In this document: positions 35,912 through 44,288 of the stretch, piece after piece | How positions within the stretch are numbered: position 1 is the stretch's first letter | Layout of the letters: every line of letters starts with the position of its first letter | Translations under genes and position numbers: made by a program | Notes under the pieces: generated by a model | The model's database searches: none | Seen by the model: only the letters and a program-made list of their open reading frames with translations | Told to the model about the DNA's origin: nothing | From: an uncultured Olsenella sp. | GTDB lineage: Bacteria > Actinomycetota > Coriobacteriia > Coriobacteriales > Atopobiaceae | DNA: 49,613 nucleotides | Assembly: GCA_900540955.1 (NCBI GenBank) | Contig: UQIF01000015.1 | Span: 1 to 49,613, forward strand | Reading direction: 5' to 3'

Positions 35912-37408
35912 TTACTTGTAGTAAACCTCGCCGAGCTTGAGATCGCGCTTGAAGTCGCGGAGGTTGGTGTTCGCGTCGATGACGACGGACTCGATGCCCA
36001 TGGCGTCGGCCCAGTCGATCATCTGGTCGGCGGTAAGGTCGTAGGAGACAGCGGTGTGGTGCGCGCCGCCGGCGTAGATCCAAGCCTCGGTGCCGACCTT
36101 GAGGTTCGGGCGCGGGGTCCAGAACATGGTGCCGGTCGGGAGCTTCGGCATGGGCTTCTCGACCTTCTTGCAGTCGACGTCCTGGATGATCAGGCGGAAG
36201 CGGTTGCCAAGGTCGATGAGGGAGGTCGCGATGGCGGGGCCGGTCTTTGCGGTGAAGATCAGGCGCGCCGGGTCCTCACGGTCGCCCATGGAAAGCGGGG
36301 TGGCGCGAATCTTGATCTCGCCGTCGGCCATCGAGGGATCGACCTCGGACATGTGGGACTCGAGGATGCCGTCCTTGCCCGGGACGAGGTTGTAGGTGTA
36401 GTCCTCCATGAGCGCGGAGCCCTTGGCGTTCGGGTCGTTGGCGGTCATGACCTTCATGAGGCGCACCATGCCCGGGGTCTTCCAGTCGCCCTCGGGGCCG
36501 AAGCCGAAGCCCTTCTGCATGAGGCGCTGGATGGAGAGGGACGGGAGCTGCTTCAGGGCGCCGAGGTCGCCGAAGTGGTCGGAGAAGGCGTTGTAGTTGT
36601 GCTCCACGAGGAAGCGCTCAATGCCGATCTCCTGGGCAGCCTGGACCTCGACGTGACGACGGAACTCCTCCGGGTCGCGGCCGTCGAGCACGAGGCCGTA
36701 GGTCTCGTAGTACTCGTCGGTGAGCTCCTTGACCTCAGCTGCGGTCACGGACTCGACGTAGGGGGTGAGGTCATTGATCGGCCACGCGTCGACGGTCCAG
36801 CCGAGCTTGACCTGGGCCTCGATCTTGTCGCCATCGGTGACGGCGACGTTGCGCATGGTGTCGGCGAAGCGGGCGATGCGGATGTTGCGGGACTCGTTAA
36901 TGCCCACGGCGACGCGCTGCCACTGGCCGAGCTCGGTGAGGGCGACGGGATCCTTCCAGTAACCAAAGACGACCTTGTGGTTCCAGCGCATGCGGGCAAA
37001 GATGTGCCCGAGCTCGCGCTCACCGTGGGCGGCCTGGTTCTCGTTCATGAAGTCCATGTCGATGGTGTCGTACGGGATCTCCTCGTTGTACTGCGTCGCG
37101 AACTGGCACAGCGGCTTGCGGAGGTCCTGCAGGCCCAGAATGTAGTTCTTAGAGGGGCTGAAAGTGTGAGCCCAGGTGATGATACCGGCACAGTCGGGGT
37201 CGTTGTTGGCCTCGTTGAAGACCTGCTGGATCATCGAAGCGGTGAGGAGGTTGGGCTTGAGCTCGACCTCGAACGGGATCTCTTTAGAGGCGTTGAGGTA
37301 GTTGACGACCTCCTCGGCGTGCTCGTGCACGTGCTGGAGGCACTCGTCGCCGTACAGGTCCTGGGTGCAGGGGCAGAAATAGAACTTGTACTTCTTGATC
37401 TCGAGCAT
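35912..37408 (-). CDS. araA: L-arabinose isomerase
   Basis: The enzyme isomerises L-arabinose to L-ribulose using a divalent metal such as Mn2+. The 498-aa product has family features: WAHTFSPSKNYILGL near residue 80, the EVDPSMADGEIKIRATPLSMGDREDPARL region with metal-site acidic residues, and the GGAHHTAVSY His pair near 450. Length matches the family. I chose ATG at 37408 because GAAAGGAAC precedes it; the 29 codons upstream in the open frame lie in the hairpin-rich gap. It follows the transporter genes and leads the catabolic part of the locus. Confidence 0.95.
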   Translation of the reverse strand: MLEIKKYKFYFCPCTQDLYGDECLQHVHEHAEEVVNYLNASKEIPFEVELKPNLLTASMIQQVFNEANNDPDCAGIITWAHTFSPSKNYILGLQDLRKPLCQFATQYNEEIPYDTIDMDFMNENQAAHGERELGHIFARMRWNHKVVFGYWKDPVALTELGQWQRVAVGINESRNIRIARFADTMRNVAVTDGDKIEAQVKLGWTVDAWPINDLTPYVESVTAAEVKELTDEYYETYGLVLDGRDPEEFRRHVEVQAAQEIGIERFLVEHNYNAFSDHFGDLGALKQLPSLSIQRLMQKGFGFGPEGDWKTPGMVRLMKVMTANDPNAKGSALMEDYTYNLVPGKDGILESHMSEVDPSMADGEIKIRATPLSMGDREDPARLIFTAKTGPAIATSLIDLGNRFRLIIQDVDCKKVEKPMPKLPTGTMFWTPRPNLKVGTEAWIYAGGAHHTAVSYDLTADQMIDWADAMGIESVVIDANTNLRDFKRDLKLGEVYYK

Positions 37409-37481
37409 GTTCGTTCCTTTCGGACGCATATGCGGTGCATGTTTTTGGGCGGCAGGGCCGCCAAAAGGGAACCTCCCGGAT

Positions 37482-37522
37482 GGCCCCGCCCCCAAGGGAA
37501 GAGGTGGGCAAGGGGCGGGGCC
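37482..37522 (-). promoter_or_regulatory. Intercistronic stem-loop between permease and araA
   Basis: A perfect 11-bp stem (GGCCCCGCCCC against GGGGCGGGGCC) has a 19-nt loop and lies just past the permease stop. A second small hairpin (GGCGGC/GCCGCC) is at 37448-37462. Neither has a proper T-tract on the minus strand. Confidence 0.55.
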
Positions 37523-37544
37523 AAAGGGAGGGTGGAGCTGAAAG

Positions 37545-38528
37545 CTACTTGATGACCTGGTTCGAGCTGCGGTCGGAGAAGAGAGCGACCATGCAGACGA
37601 AGATGATGCCGAGGGCCAGCTGCTGCATCTCGGTGGTCAGGCCGAGCATGACGAGGCCCTTCTGGAGCACGAGGTAGGACGCGACACCGATGACGACGTT
37701 GGAGAAGCGGGCGCGGGCGCCGCCGTTGATCGGCATGCCGCCGAGGACCATAGCGATGAGGAGCTGAGTCTCGAGCATGTTGCCGGAGGTGGCGGTTACG
37801 GAGCCGATCTTGACGGCGTTGATGAACGCCGCGAAGCCGGTGATGCAGCCGGCGGCCACGTAGACCAAGATCTTGGTCTTCTGGACCTTGATGCCGGCGA
37901 AGCGAGCACCCTTCTCGTTGGCGCCGATGGCCTTGAGGTTGTGGCCGAGGCAGGTGAAGCGGGTGATCACGAAGGTGATAACGAGAACCGCGATGGTGAT
38001 GCCCATGAGCAGGGGCATGTTGTTGAAGCCGGTGATGTAGCCGGCGGCCTGGATGGGCTTCTCGGTGGTGAGGAAGGCGCAGACGCCGCGGAGCAGGAAC
38101 ATCATGCACATCGTGACCACGAAGGACTGAATCTGGCCCTTAACGTGGAAGAGCGCGTTGATAAGGCCGATCACGGCGCCCGTCGCGATGCCGCCAAGGA
38201 TGGCGAGCACCAGGTTGTACTGGGAAAGGGCGCAGACCACGGCGCAGGAGACGCCGAGCATGGAGCCCTGCGAGAAGTCCAGGCACCCCATCGCCATGAT
38301 CATCCAGACGCCGCACGCCGCGATCATGAGCATGTAGCCGCCGGAGAGGATCAAGGTGATGTTCTTCGGGGTGAGGATCGAGCCGCCGGTCGCGATGGCG
38401 AAGAACGCCAGGATCACCACGAAACCGATGAGCGGGAGGAAGTCCTTAACGGACGAGAGGTCGAAGCTCTTCTTGGCCTCGGCAGCGCCCTTCTTGGGAT
38501 CGAGCGCCGCATCGTTGGTAGTTGCCAT
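37545..38528 (-). CDS. Pentose ABC transporter permease (second)
   Basis: This 327-aa membrane protein belongs to the branched-chain/sugar permease family (BPD_transp_2, as RbsC/XylH/AraH). It has about nine hydrophobic segments, the QGSMLGVSCAVVCAL region, and the coupling loop GHNLKAIGANEKGARFAGIKV typical of these permeases. An N-terminal cytoplasmic stretch of about 30 residues precedes the first segment. It starts 12 bp past the ATPase stop, with AGGAGG upstream. The locus encodes two different permeases, so the channel is probably a heterodimer. L-arabinose is the likely substrate from context. Confidence 0.88.
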   Translation of the reverse strand: MATTNDAALDPKKGAAEAKKSFDLSSVKDFLPLIGFVVILAFFAIATGGSILTPKNITLILSGGYMLMIAACGVWMIMAMGCLDFSQGSMLGVSCAVVCALSQYNLVLAILGGIATGAVIGLINALFHVKGQIQSFVVTMCMMFLLRGVCAFLTTEKPIQAAGYITGFNNMPLLMGITIAVLVITFVITRFTCLGHNLKAIGANEKGARFAGIKVQKTKILVYVAAGCITGFAAFINAVKIGSVTATSGNMLETQLLIAMVLGGMPINGGARARFSNVVIGVASYLVLQKGLVMLGLTTEMQQLALGIIFVCMVALFSDRSSNQVIK

Positions 38529-38540
38529 CTGATTCGCCTC

Positions 38541-40046
38541 CTAGACCATCTTGGAGATGAGGTCTTTGTCGGACAGCTCGGGGCTGCGCTCGAGCTCGCC
38601 GTTGATTTTTCCGTCTTTCATGATGTAGATGCGGTCGCACATGCCGATCAGCTCCATGATCTCCTCGGAGATGATCATGATGGCCTTGCCCTCGGCGCGC
38701 ATGTCCTCGAGCAGGTTGTAGATGGCGGCCTTGACCTTGATGTCGATGCCGCGGGTCGGCGAGTCGAGAATCAAGATGTCGGATTTCTTGCCAAGCCAGC
38801 GGGCAAGGACGACCTTCTGCTTGTTGCCGCCGGACAGCGCCGAGACGTGCTGCTTGACGTTGACCATCTTGGTTTGCATCTGCTTGGCGTAGAGGTCGGC
38901 GAAGTCGTGGAGCTTCTTGTCCGACAGGAAGGTGCCCATGTCGCGCATCGAGGGGATGGTGATGTTGTCCTCGATGCTGTCCTGGATCAGGAGCGACTCG
39001 TTGTCGCGGTCCTTGGACGTGTAGGCGACGGAGTGGTTGATGGCGGTGTTGATATCGTTGACGTGGGTGCCGTCGGCGAGCACGACCTCGCCGGTGCGGT
39101 CGTAGGACGCGCCGAAGATGGCCTTGCCGACCTCGTGCATGCCGCACTCGGAAAGGCCGCCGATGCCCAGGATCTCGCCGTAGTGCAGGTCGAACGAGAG
39201 GTCGGAGATCTGTCCCGGGACGCTCACGTTCTGGACGGAGACGGCGACCTCGCCGGCCTTCTGGGTCTTGTAGTCCGGGTAGTCCTGGCGGTAGTAGTGG
39301 CCGCCGAGCTCACGGCCGACCATGAGGACCTTGAGCTTGTCCTCGTCGACCTCGGACTTCTCGACGGTGGTGATGTAATCGCCGTCGCGCAGGATGGAGA
39401 CACGGTCGCTCATCTCGAGGACCTCGGCCATGTCGTGCGAGATGAAGATCACGCAGTGACCCTTGGCGCGGACGTCGCGCATAACCTCGAAGAGCTTCTT
39501 GCGGCCGCCCTCGCCGAGCGCCGTGGTGGTCTCGTCGACGACGAGGATCTTCGGGTCGAACCAGGTGGACTTGACGATCTCGACGAGCTTGCGGTCCTCG
39601 AAGTCGTAGTTGTCGATGGGCTGGGTCGCCTTGATGTAGCCGAGGCCGTAGGAGTCAAGAAGCTCCTGAGCCTTCTTGTTCATGGCGCCGGTGTTCTTGA
39701 GGCCGTTCTTGATAAACTGGTCCTCGTCGCCCAAGAACATGTTCTCGGCGACCGTGAGGCCGGACAGGGTGCCGATCTCCTGGACGACGATGGCGATGCC
39801 GTGGTGGTTCGCGTCGACCTGGTTCTTGGGCGCGACCTGCTCGCCGTCGAGGGTGAAGGTGCCGGAGCCGATGGGCAGGATGCCCGTCAGCATGTTGGTG
39901 AAGGTGGACTTGCCGGAGCCGTTCTCGCCGATAAGGGCGTGGATCTCACCCTCGTAGAAGTCGAGGGACACCTCCTTGACGGCGTGGGTCGGGCCGAACT
40001 TCTTGTCGATCTTCTCCGCGTGGAGCAGCAGTTTCTGTTCACTCAT
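38541..40046 (-). CDS. Pentose ABC transporter, tandem ATP-binding protein
   Basis: This 501-aa protein holds two fused ABC ATPase domains, as in RbsA/XylG/AraG. Domain 1 has Walker A GENGSGKST near residue 40 and a Walker B with catalytic Glu (ILVVDETTTAL), but no LSGGQ signature; the spot reads YDFEDRKLVEI. Domain 2 has a clear signature LSGGNKQKV, but its Walker A is degenerate (GLSECGMHEV) and the catalytic Glu is Ser (LILDSPTRGID). Only one composite ATP site can therefore be canonical. The ATG at 40046 follows AGGAGGG. Permease genes flank it on both sides. Confidence 0.9.
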   Translation of the reverse strand: MSEQKLLLHAEKIDKKFGPTHAVKEVSLDFYEGEIHALIGENGSGKSTFTNMLTGILPIGSGTFTLDGEQVAPKNQVDANHHGIAIVVQEIGTLSGLTVAENMFLGDEDQFIKNGLKNTGAMNKKAQELLDSYGLGYIKATQPIDNYDFEDRKLVEIVKSTWFDPKILVVDETTTALGEGGRKKLFEVMRDVRAKGHCVIFISHDMAEVLEMSDRVSILRDGDYITTVEKSEVDEDKLKVLMVGRELGGHYYRQDYPDYKTQKAGEVAVSVQNVSVPGQISDLSFDLHYGEILGIGGLSECGMHEVGKAIFGASYDRTGEVVLADGTHVNDINTAINHSVAYTSKDRDNESLLIQDSIEDNITIPSMRDMGTFLSDKKLHDFADLYAKQMQTKMVNVKQHVSALSGGNKQKVVLARWLGKKSDILILDSPTRGIDIKVKAAIYNLLEDMRAEGKAIMIISEEIMELIGMCDRIYIMKDGKINGELERSPELSDKDLISKMV

Positions 40047-40062
40047 GGTGTGTATCCCTCCT

Positions 40063-41010
40063 TTACTTTACGACAGCGCCCTTGACGCGCTTGGTGGTGA
40101 CAAAGACGATGCCGAGCAGGGTGGCGCCGGTGACGATGTTGTTGACCGTGACGGGCATGCCGAGCGCGACGAAGCCGGCGAACATCATGGCGATGATGAA
40201 CTCGCCGATGACGATGGACGCGACGGGGTGGCCGTACTTCTTGAAGGCCAGGCCAAAGAAGGTGCCCATGAGCGGCTTGAAGTTGAGCGACTGGGAGAGC
40301 ATGCCGGTCATCGGGGTCTGGGCGGTGCCGTAGCCGATGTAGAGGACGGCCATGATGCCAACGAACATGGAGCAGAGCACGAAGGCGAGGAACTTGTACT
40401 TGTCGACGTCGACGCCCATGTTCTTTGCAACGGCCTCGTTAGCGCCGATGGCGTTGACGTAGGTGCCGAGCTTGGTGTACTTGAGGATGAACGAGCAGAG
40501 CGCGAACGCGAGGAGTGCCAGGATGAGGTTCCAGGGGTACGCGCCGAACATCTTGTATTGATCGGCGAGGCGGGTGCCGGCCCACGCGGAGGCGAAGACC
40601 GAGAAGGCCTCGTAGATCAGAGACAGGCCAACCGTGACGATCAGCGAGGGAATACGCAGCTTAATGTAGGCGAGGCCGTTGGCGGCGCCGAGGATCGCGC
40701 CGCAGAGGATCGGGGCCACGATAAGGCCCACGACGCCGAGCATCTGCGAGAAGCCGATGGACAGCAGGCACGCCAGAACAAGAATAGAGCCGATGGAGAA
40801 GTCCCACAGACCCATGACGACGATGAAGTAGAGGCCGCAGCCGCCTACCGCGTAGATCAGACCGGTCTGCAGATAGGTCAGCATCTGATCGGGCGAACCG
40901 AAGGTGCCCGGGCACAGAAGCTTGAAAACGACCCATACCGCGACCGTGATGATAAGGAGCAGGCCAACGCCATACCACTGGCTCTGCTTAGCCTTCTTTA
41001 GGAGTTCCAT
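40063..41010 (-). CDS. Pentose ABC transporter permease (first)
   Basis: This 315-aa integral membrane subunit of the sugar permease family has about eight to nine hydrophobic segments. It carries the MGLWDFSIGSILVLACLLS stretch and the coupling loop LGTYVNAIGANEAVAKNMGVDV, parallel to the loop in the second permease. It follows the binding-protein gene after a 120-bp gap with a strong stem-loop, and is followed by the double ATPase gene 16 bp on. The ATG at 41010 has AAGGGAAGG upstream. It most likely pairs with the second permease to form the channel. Confidence 0.88.
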   Translation of the reverse strand: MELLKKAKQSQWYGVGLLLIITVAVWVVFKLLCPGTFGSPDQMLTYLQTGLIYAVGGCGLYFIVVMGLWDFSIGSILVLACLLSIGFSQMLGVVGLIVAPILCGAILGAANGLAYIKLRIPSLIVTVGLSLIYEAFSVFASAWAGTRLADQYKMFGAYPWNLILALLAFALCSFILKYTKLGTYVNAIGANEAVAKNMGVDVDKYKFLAFVLCSMFVGIMAVLYIGYGTAQTPMTGMLSQSLNFKPLMGTFFGLAFKKYGHPVASIVIGEFIIAMMFAGFVALGMPVTVNNIVTGATLLGIVFVTTKRVKGAVVK

Positions 41011-41064
41011 TCACGATCCTTCCCTTTATTTCCCACACACGTGCTTTGACTTACAAACAGTTAA

Positions 41065-41092
41065 GGGCGGGCCCTAGGGACAGGGCCCGCCC
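41065..41092 (-). promoter_or_regulatory. Intercistronic stem-loop between binding protein and first permease
   Basis: A perfect 10-bp stem (GGGCGGGCCC against GGGCCCGCCC) has an 8-nt loop. No strong T-tract follows, so it is more likely to protect the upstream message than to end it. Confidence 0.65.
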
Positions 41093-41130
41093 CCAGCTAA
41101 CTGAGTGATGCGACCGCAATCGCCTTGCGA

Positions 41131-42327
41131 CTAGGCGTGGCGGCTCTTGACGTCCTCGATGGACAGGGACTCGGCGGCGGTGCACAGGGCGTCGAAGTCC
41201 TTGGTGGCGAGGTCCTTCATCTCGTCGTCGGTGTAAGGAGCGTCGTCGACGAAGTACTTCTCGTAGTCCTCGTACTCCTTGACGGAGGAAACGAAGACGT
41301 AGGGGAACTTGATCTCCTTGCCGAAGTCGCCAGACTTGGGCATGAAGGTCTCGGAGCCCTTGCAGGCGGCGTAGACCATCAGGAAGGAGTAGAGCGGGTC
41401 GCAGAAGTGGCCGCCGGACTCGCAGTACATGCCACCGGTGGCGAGCTGGTCCTTAAGGTCGTCCAGGAAGTCGGTGGAGGCGACGCGGATCTTGCCGGTG
41501 AGGTTCATGTTCTTGAGCTGGCCCACGGAACCGACCAGCGGGTCGCCGCCGCCGCCGGCGACGATCAGGGCGTCCATGGTGTTGTCGGTGTTGTAGAACT
41601 GCTGGGTGACGTTAGCGCCCTCAGAGGAGGAGGTGTTGGCGTAGACCGGGTCGGAGAGGGTGGCGGGGTCGCTGGGGTTGGCGGCGTTCCACTTATCGAC
41701 GCCGGACTTATAGCCCTTCCAGCGCTCCTGGAAGGTGGCGTCGCCGACGGTCCAGCCCTCGAGCTTGATGTTGCGAGCGCCCTTCTGGATACCCTCGAAG
41801 GCGTCGGCGTTGTCGGCGGTCAGGAGCTCGATGAGCTTCTCGCCGTTGCCGACCTCGTCCTCGTGGACGGCGCCGACGTAGTACTGGGAGTTCTCGGCGA
41901 GCGAGTAGACGTCGGGCGAGTTCTCCTTAGAGATCATGCGGTAGAACTGAGCCAGGTAGACCTGGTTGTCGTTGCAGGTGTTGATGGCGGCGGTCATCTC
42001 GGAGTCGGCGGAGTTGCAGACGACGATGCCGTTGCAGCCGGCGGCGCAGAGGGTCTCGATGGAGGCAGTGACCTGCTCGGAGACGTGGCCCTGATCGACC
42101 GTGGTGATCTCGACACCCAGGATGTCGGCGGCCTTCTTGATGATGTCAACGGAGAGCTTGCCGAGCGCGTCGGTAGAGGACCAGATCGAGACGCCGATCT
42201 TGATCTTGTCGCCGTCGGCGCCGTCGCCGTCGCCGTTGCCGGAGCAGCCGGCGAGGCTGGCAAGGCCGGCGATGCCGCCGGTAAGACCGGCGTACTTGAG
42301 GAAGTTCCTCCTCGAAATGTTGCCCAT
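41131..42327 (-). CDS. Sugar ABC transporter substrate-binding lipoprotein, probably for L-arabinose
   Basis: This 398-aa receptor of the ribose/galactose-binding (type I) fold begins with a twin-arginine-like signal, RRNFLKYAG. It ends in the lipobox LAGC, followed by a Gly/Asp linker. The mature domain starts IKIGVSIWSSTDALGKL, and CNGIVVCNSADSEM and DALIVAGGGGDPLVGSV mark the two lobes. The ATG at 42327 is chosen because GGAAGGAAA precedes it. It is the first gene of the transporter-araA-araB-araD-galM-lacI run, so its promoter probably drives the whole locus. The sugar is inferred from the enzymes, not from the receptor itself. Confidence 0.88.
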   Translation of the reverse strand: MGNISRRNFLKYAGLTGGIAGLASLAGCSGNGDGDGADGDKIKIGVSIWSSTDALGKLSVDIIKKAADILGVEITTVDQGHVSEQVTASIETLCAAGCNGIVVCNSADSEMTAAINTCNDNQVYLAQFYRMISKENSPDVYSLAENSQYYVGAVHEDEVGNGEKLIELLTADNADAFEGIQKGARNIKLEGWTVGDATFQERWKGYKSGVDKWNAANPSDPATLSDPVYANTSSSEGANVTQQFYNTDNTMDALIVAGGGGDPLVGSVGQLKNMNLTGKIRVASTDFLDDLKDQLATGGMYCESGGHFCDPLYSFLMVYAACKGSETFMPKSGDFGKEIKFPYVFVSSVKEYEDYEKYFVDDAPYTDDEMKDLATKDFDALCTAAESLSIEDVKSRHA

Positions 42328-42394
42328 AGTGTTTCCTTCCCTTCGTCTTGCTTCCCTCACTTGCGCCTTGTGCGCAAGTTCACTGAAAACAATG

Positions 42395-42422
42395 AGTAAA
42401 CAACGGAAGAACGTTGCTTACT
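42395..42422 (-). promoter_or_regulatory. Inverted-repeat operator candidate of the arabinose transporter promoter
   Basis: AGTAAACAACG (42395-42405) and CGTTGCTTACT (42412-42422) pair at 10 of 11 positions around a 6-bp spacer. A -10-like TATTAT lies upstream of it on the minus strand, near 42433-42438. A bound repressor would sit at or just past the transcription start. The AGTAA half resembles the phosphoketolase sites, but the spacing differs. Confidence 0.5.
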
Positions 42423-42689
42423 ACATTCAACGATAATAGCGCGGTCGCTTTGACCTCGCATCTCAAGTGGGGGTGACATTGACGTTGCGGATGTGCCGTT
42501 CCTTCAAGCAACCCCGGTTGCCGATCGAAGGCCCTGATCGGCGAAAACCGCCTGTTTTCCTGCGAAAACACTCTGAAGTGGCGGGTCTTTCTCATGTGCT
42601 GTCCTTGTGTCTGACTCATTTTTAAACCCTTACTAAACGCTTGCCGAGACATACCCCCGTGAACGGTACGGAAACGGTGGCGAGCGGCC
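42423..42689. other. Non-coding region upstream of the arabinose locus
   Basis: No gene is visible. A 90-codon frame on the minus strand here is not protein-like. The region is less GC-rich than the genes around it and probably holds control sequences for the arabinose locus. Confidence 0.4.
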
Positions 42690-42751
42690 TGTTTAGGTGA
42701 TTGTTTACGGTATATGTGCTGTTTATTGAGCGTTTTGTTTAGATATGTTTA
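42690..42751. repeat. Cluster of five TGTTTA direct repeats
   Basis: TGTTTA occurs in the same orientation at 42690, 42702, 42720, 42736 and 42746, five times in 62 bp of otherwise GC-rich DNA. The spacings are irregular (12, 18, 16 and 10). It lies between the divergent arabinose locus and the UPF0210 gene and could bind a regulator of either. Confidence 0.5.
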
Positions 42752-42754
42752 GTT

Positions 42755-42797
42755 CAACCCTGGGACAAAAGGGACGGGGGATTTTGTCCCAGGGTTG
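42755..42797. repeat. REP-like palindrome family A, copy 3
   Basis: Perfect 16-bp arms, CAACCCTGGGACAAAA and TTTTGTCCCAGGGTTG, flank the loop GGGACGGGGGA. The core and loop are identical to copy 1. This copy lies in a promoter region rather than at a gene end. Confidence 0.93.
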
Positions 42798-42870
42798 TTA
42801 CGGCGTGGCGTGTGAACGACGGCTCACCGTATACTTACTAGTTACGTCAATGAACGAGCCGTAAAGGGGC

Positions 42871-44241
42871 ATGCAAGTGGACATCACTCCTCAGGAAGTG
42901 GCCGAGACCCTCTCGATGGTCTCCGAGCAGAACCTCGACCTCCGCACCATCACCATGGGCATCAGCCTGGCGGGCTGCGCCGACGAGGACATGGGCCGCA
43001 TGTGCGACAAGGTCTACGACAGAATCACGACCACGGCAGAGAACCTCGTCCAGACCGCAGACGACCTGCAGAACGAGTACGGCATTCCCATCGCGAACAA
43101 GCGCGTCTCGGTGACCCCCATCGCCCAGATCGCCGCCGGCTGCAAGGACGAGGACCTCTCGCCCATCGCCCACGCCATGGACCGCGCCGCCGAGACCTTG
43201 GGCATCGACTTCATGGGCGGCTTCTCCGCCCTCGTCCAGAAGGGCATCGGCGCCACCGACCGCAAGCTCATCAACTCCGTGCCCGAGGCACTGGCCACGA
43301 CCGAGCGCGTCTGCTCTTCGCTCAACATCGCCTCTACGCGCGCGGGCATCAACATGGACGCCGTCCTTCTTTCCGCGCAGACCATCCTGGAGTGCGCGCG
43401 CCGCACCGTCGACGTCGACTGCTACGGCGCCGCCAAGTTCGTCGTCTTTGCGAACATGGTCGAGGACTCCCCCTTCATGGCCGGCGCCGTCCACGGCTCC
43501 GGCGAGGCCGACGCCGTGATCAACGTCGGCGTCTCGGGCCCCGGCGTCATGGCCGCCGCCCTCTCTGAGCTGCCCGACGACGCGAACCTCATGCAGGTCG
43601 CCGAGAAGATCAAGCAGACCGCCTTCAAGATCACCCGCGCCGGCGAGCTCATGAGCCGCGAGGCCAGCCGCCGCCTCGGCGTCGAGAAGGGCATCGTGGA
43701 CCTCAGCCTCGCCCCGACCCCCGCGGTAGGCGACTCCGTGGCGAAGATTCTCGAGATCATCGGCGTCGGCCAGTGCGGCGGCCCCGGAACCACCGCGGCC
43801 CTCGCCCTTCTGAACGACTGCGTCAAGAAGGGCGGCGTCATGGCGTCGTCCTCCGTCGGCGGCCTCTCGGGCGCCTTCATCCCCGTGTCCGAGGACGCCG
43901 GCATGATCCAGGCGGCCGTGGACGGCGCGCTGTCCATCGAAAAGCTCGAGGCCATGACCTGCGTGTGCTCCGTTGGCCTCGACATGATCGCCATCCCGGG
44001 CGACACCTCGGTCGAGGCCATCGCCGGCATCATCGCCGACGAGATGGCCATCGGCGTGATCAACACCAAGACCACCGCCGTCCGACTGATACCTGCCATC
44101 GGCAAGTCCGAGGGCGACATGCTCGAGTTCGGCGGCCTCTTTGGCTCCGCGCCGATCATGCCCGTGAACCCCCACGCCGGCACCGTCCTGGCCCACCGCG
44201 GCGGCCGCTTCCCGGCCCCGCTCAACTCGCTGAAGAACTAG
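42871..44241 (+). CDS. UPF0210 (DUF711) family protein
   Basis: This 456-aa protein belongs to a widely conserved family of unknown function distantly related to glycyl-radical-type folds. It starts MQVDITPQEVAETLSMVSEQNLDLRTITMGISL and contains TRAGINMDAV, MAGAVHGSGEADAVINVGVSGPGVM and CSVGLDMIAIPGDT. It ends MPVNPHAGTVLAHRGGRFPAPLNSLKN, so it is full length. The ATG at 42871 follows AAAGGGG. In many bacteria an ACT-domain gene lies directly upstream; none is present here. A -10-like TATACT is at 42830-42835. It is convergent with murB. Confidence 0.9.
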   Translation: MQVDITPQEVAETLSMVSEQNLDLRTITMGISLAGCADEDMGRMCDKVYDRITTTAENLVQTADDLQNEYGIPIANKRVSVTPIAQIAAGCKDEDLSPIAHAMDRAAETLGIDFMGGFSALVQKGIGATDRKLINSVPEALATTERVCSSLNIASTRAGINMDAVLLSAQTILECARRTVDVDCYGAAKFVVFANMVEDSPFMAGAVHGSGEADAVINVGVSGPGVMAAALSELPDDANLMQVAEKIKQTAFKITRAGELMSREASRRLGVEKGIVDLSLAPTPAVGDSVAKILEIIGVGQCGGPGTTAALALLNDCVKKGGVMASSSVGGLSGAFIPVSEDAGMIQAAVDGALSIEKLEAMTCVCSVGLDMIAIPGDTSVEAIAGIIADEMAIGVINTKTTAVRLIPAIGKSEGDMLEFGGLFGSAPIMPVNPHAGTVLAHRGGRFPAPLNSLKN

Positions 44242-44288
44242 CGGGCGGCCGCAGGCGCGCTTCTTTCCAAACGGCATAGCACGAGACG

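Noticed and set aside
42380..42652. 90-codon minus-strand frame upstream of the arabinose binding protein
   Set aside because: It overlaps the promoter and operator candidate, has no good ribosome site and no recognisable domain.
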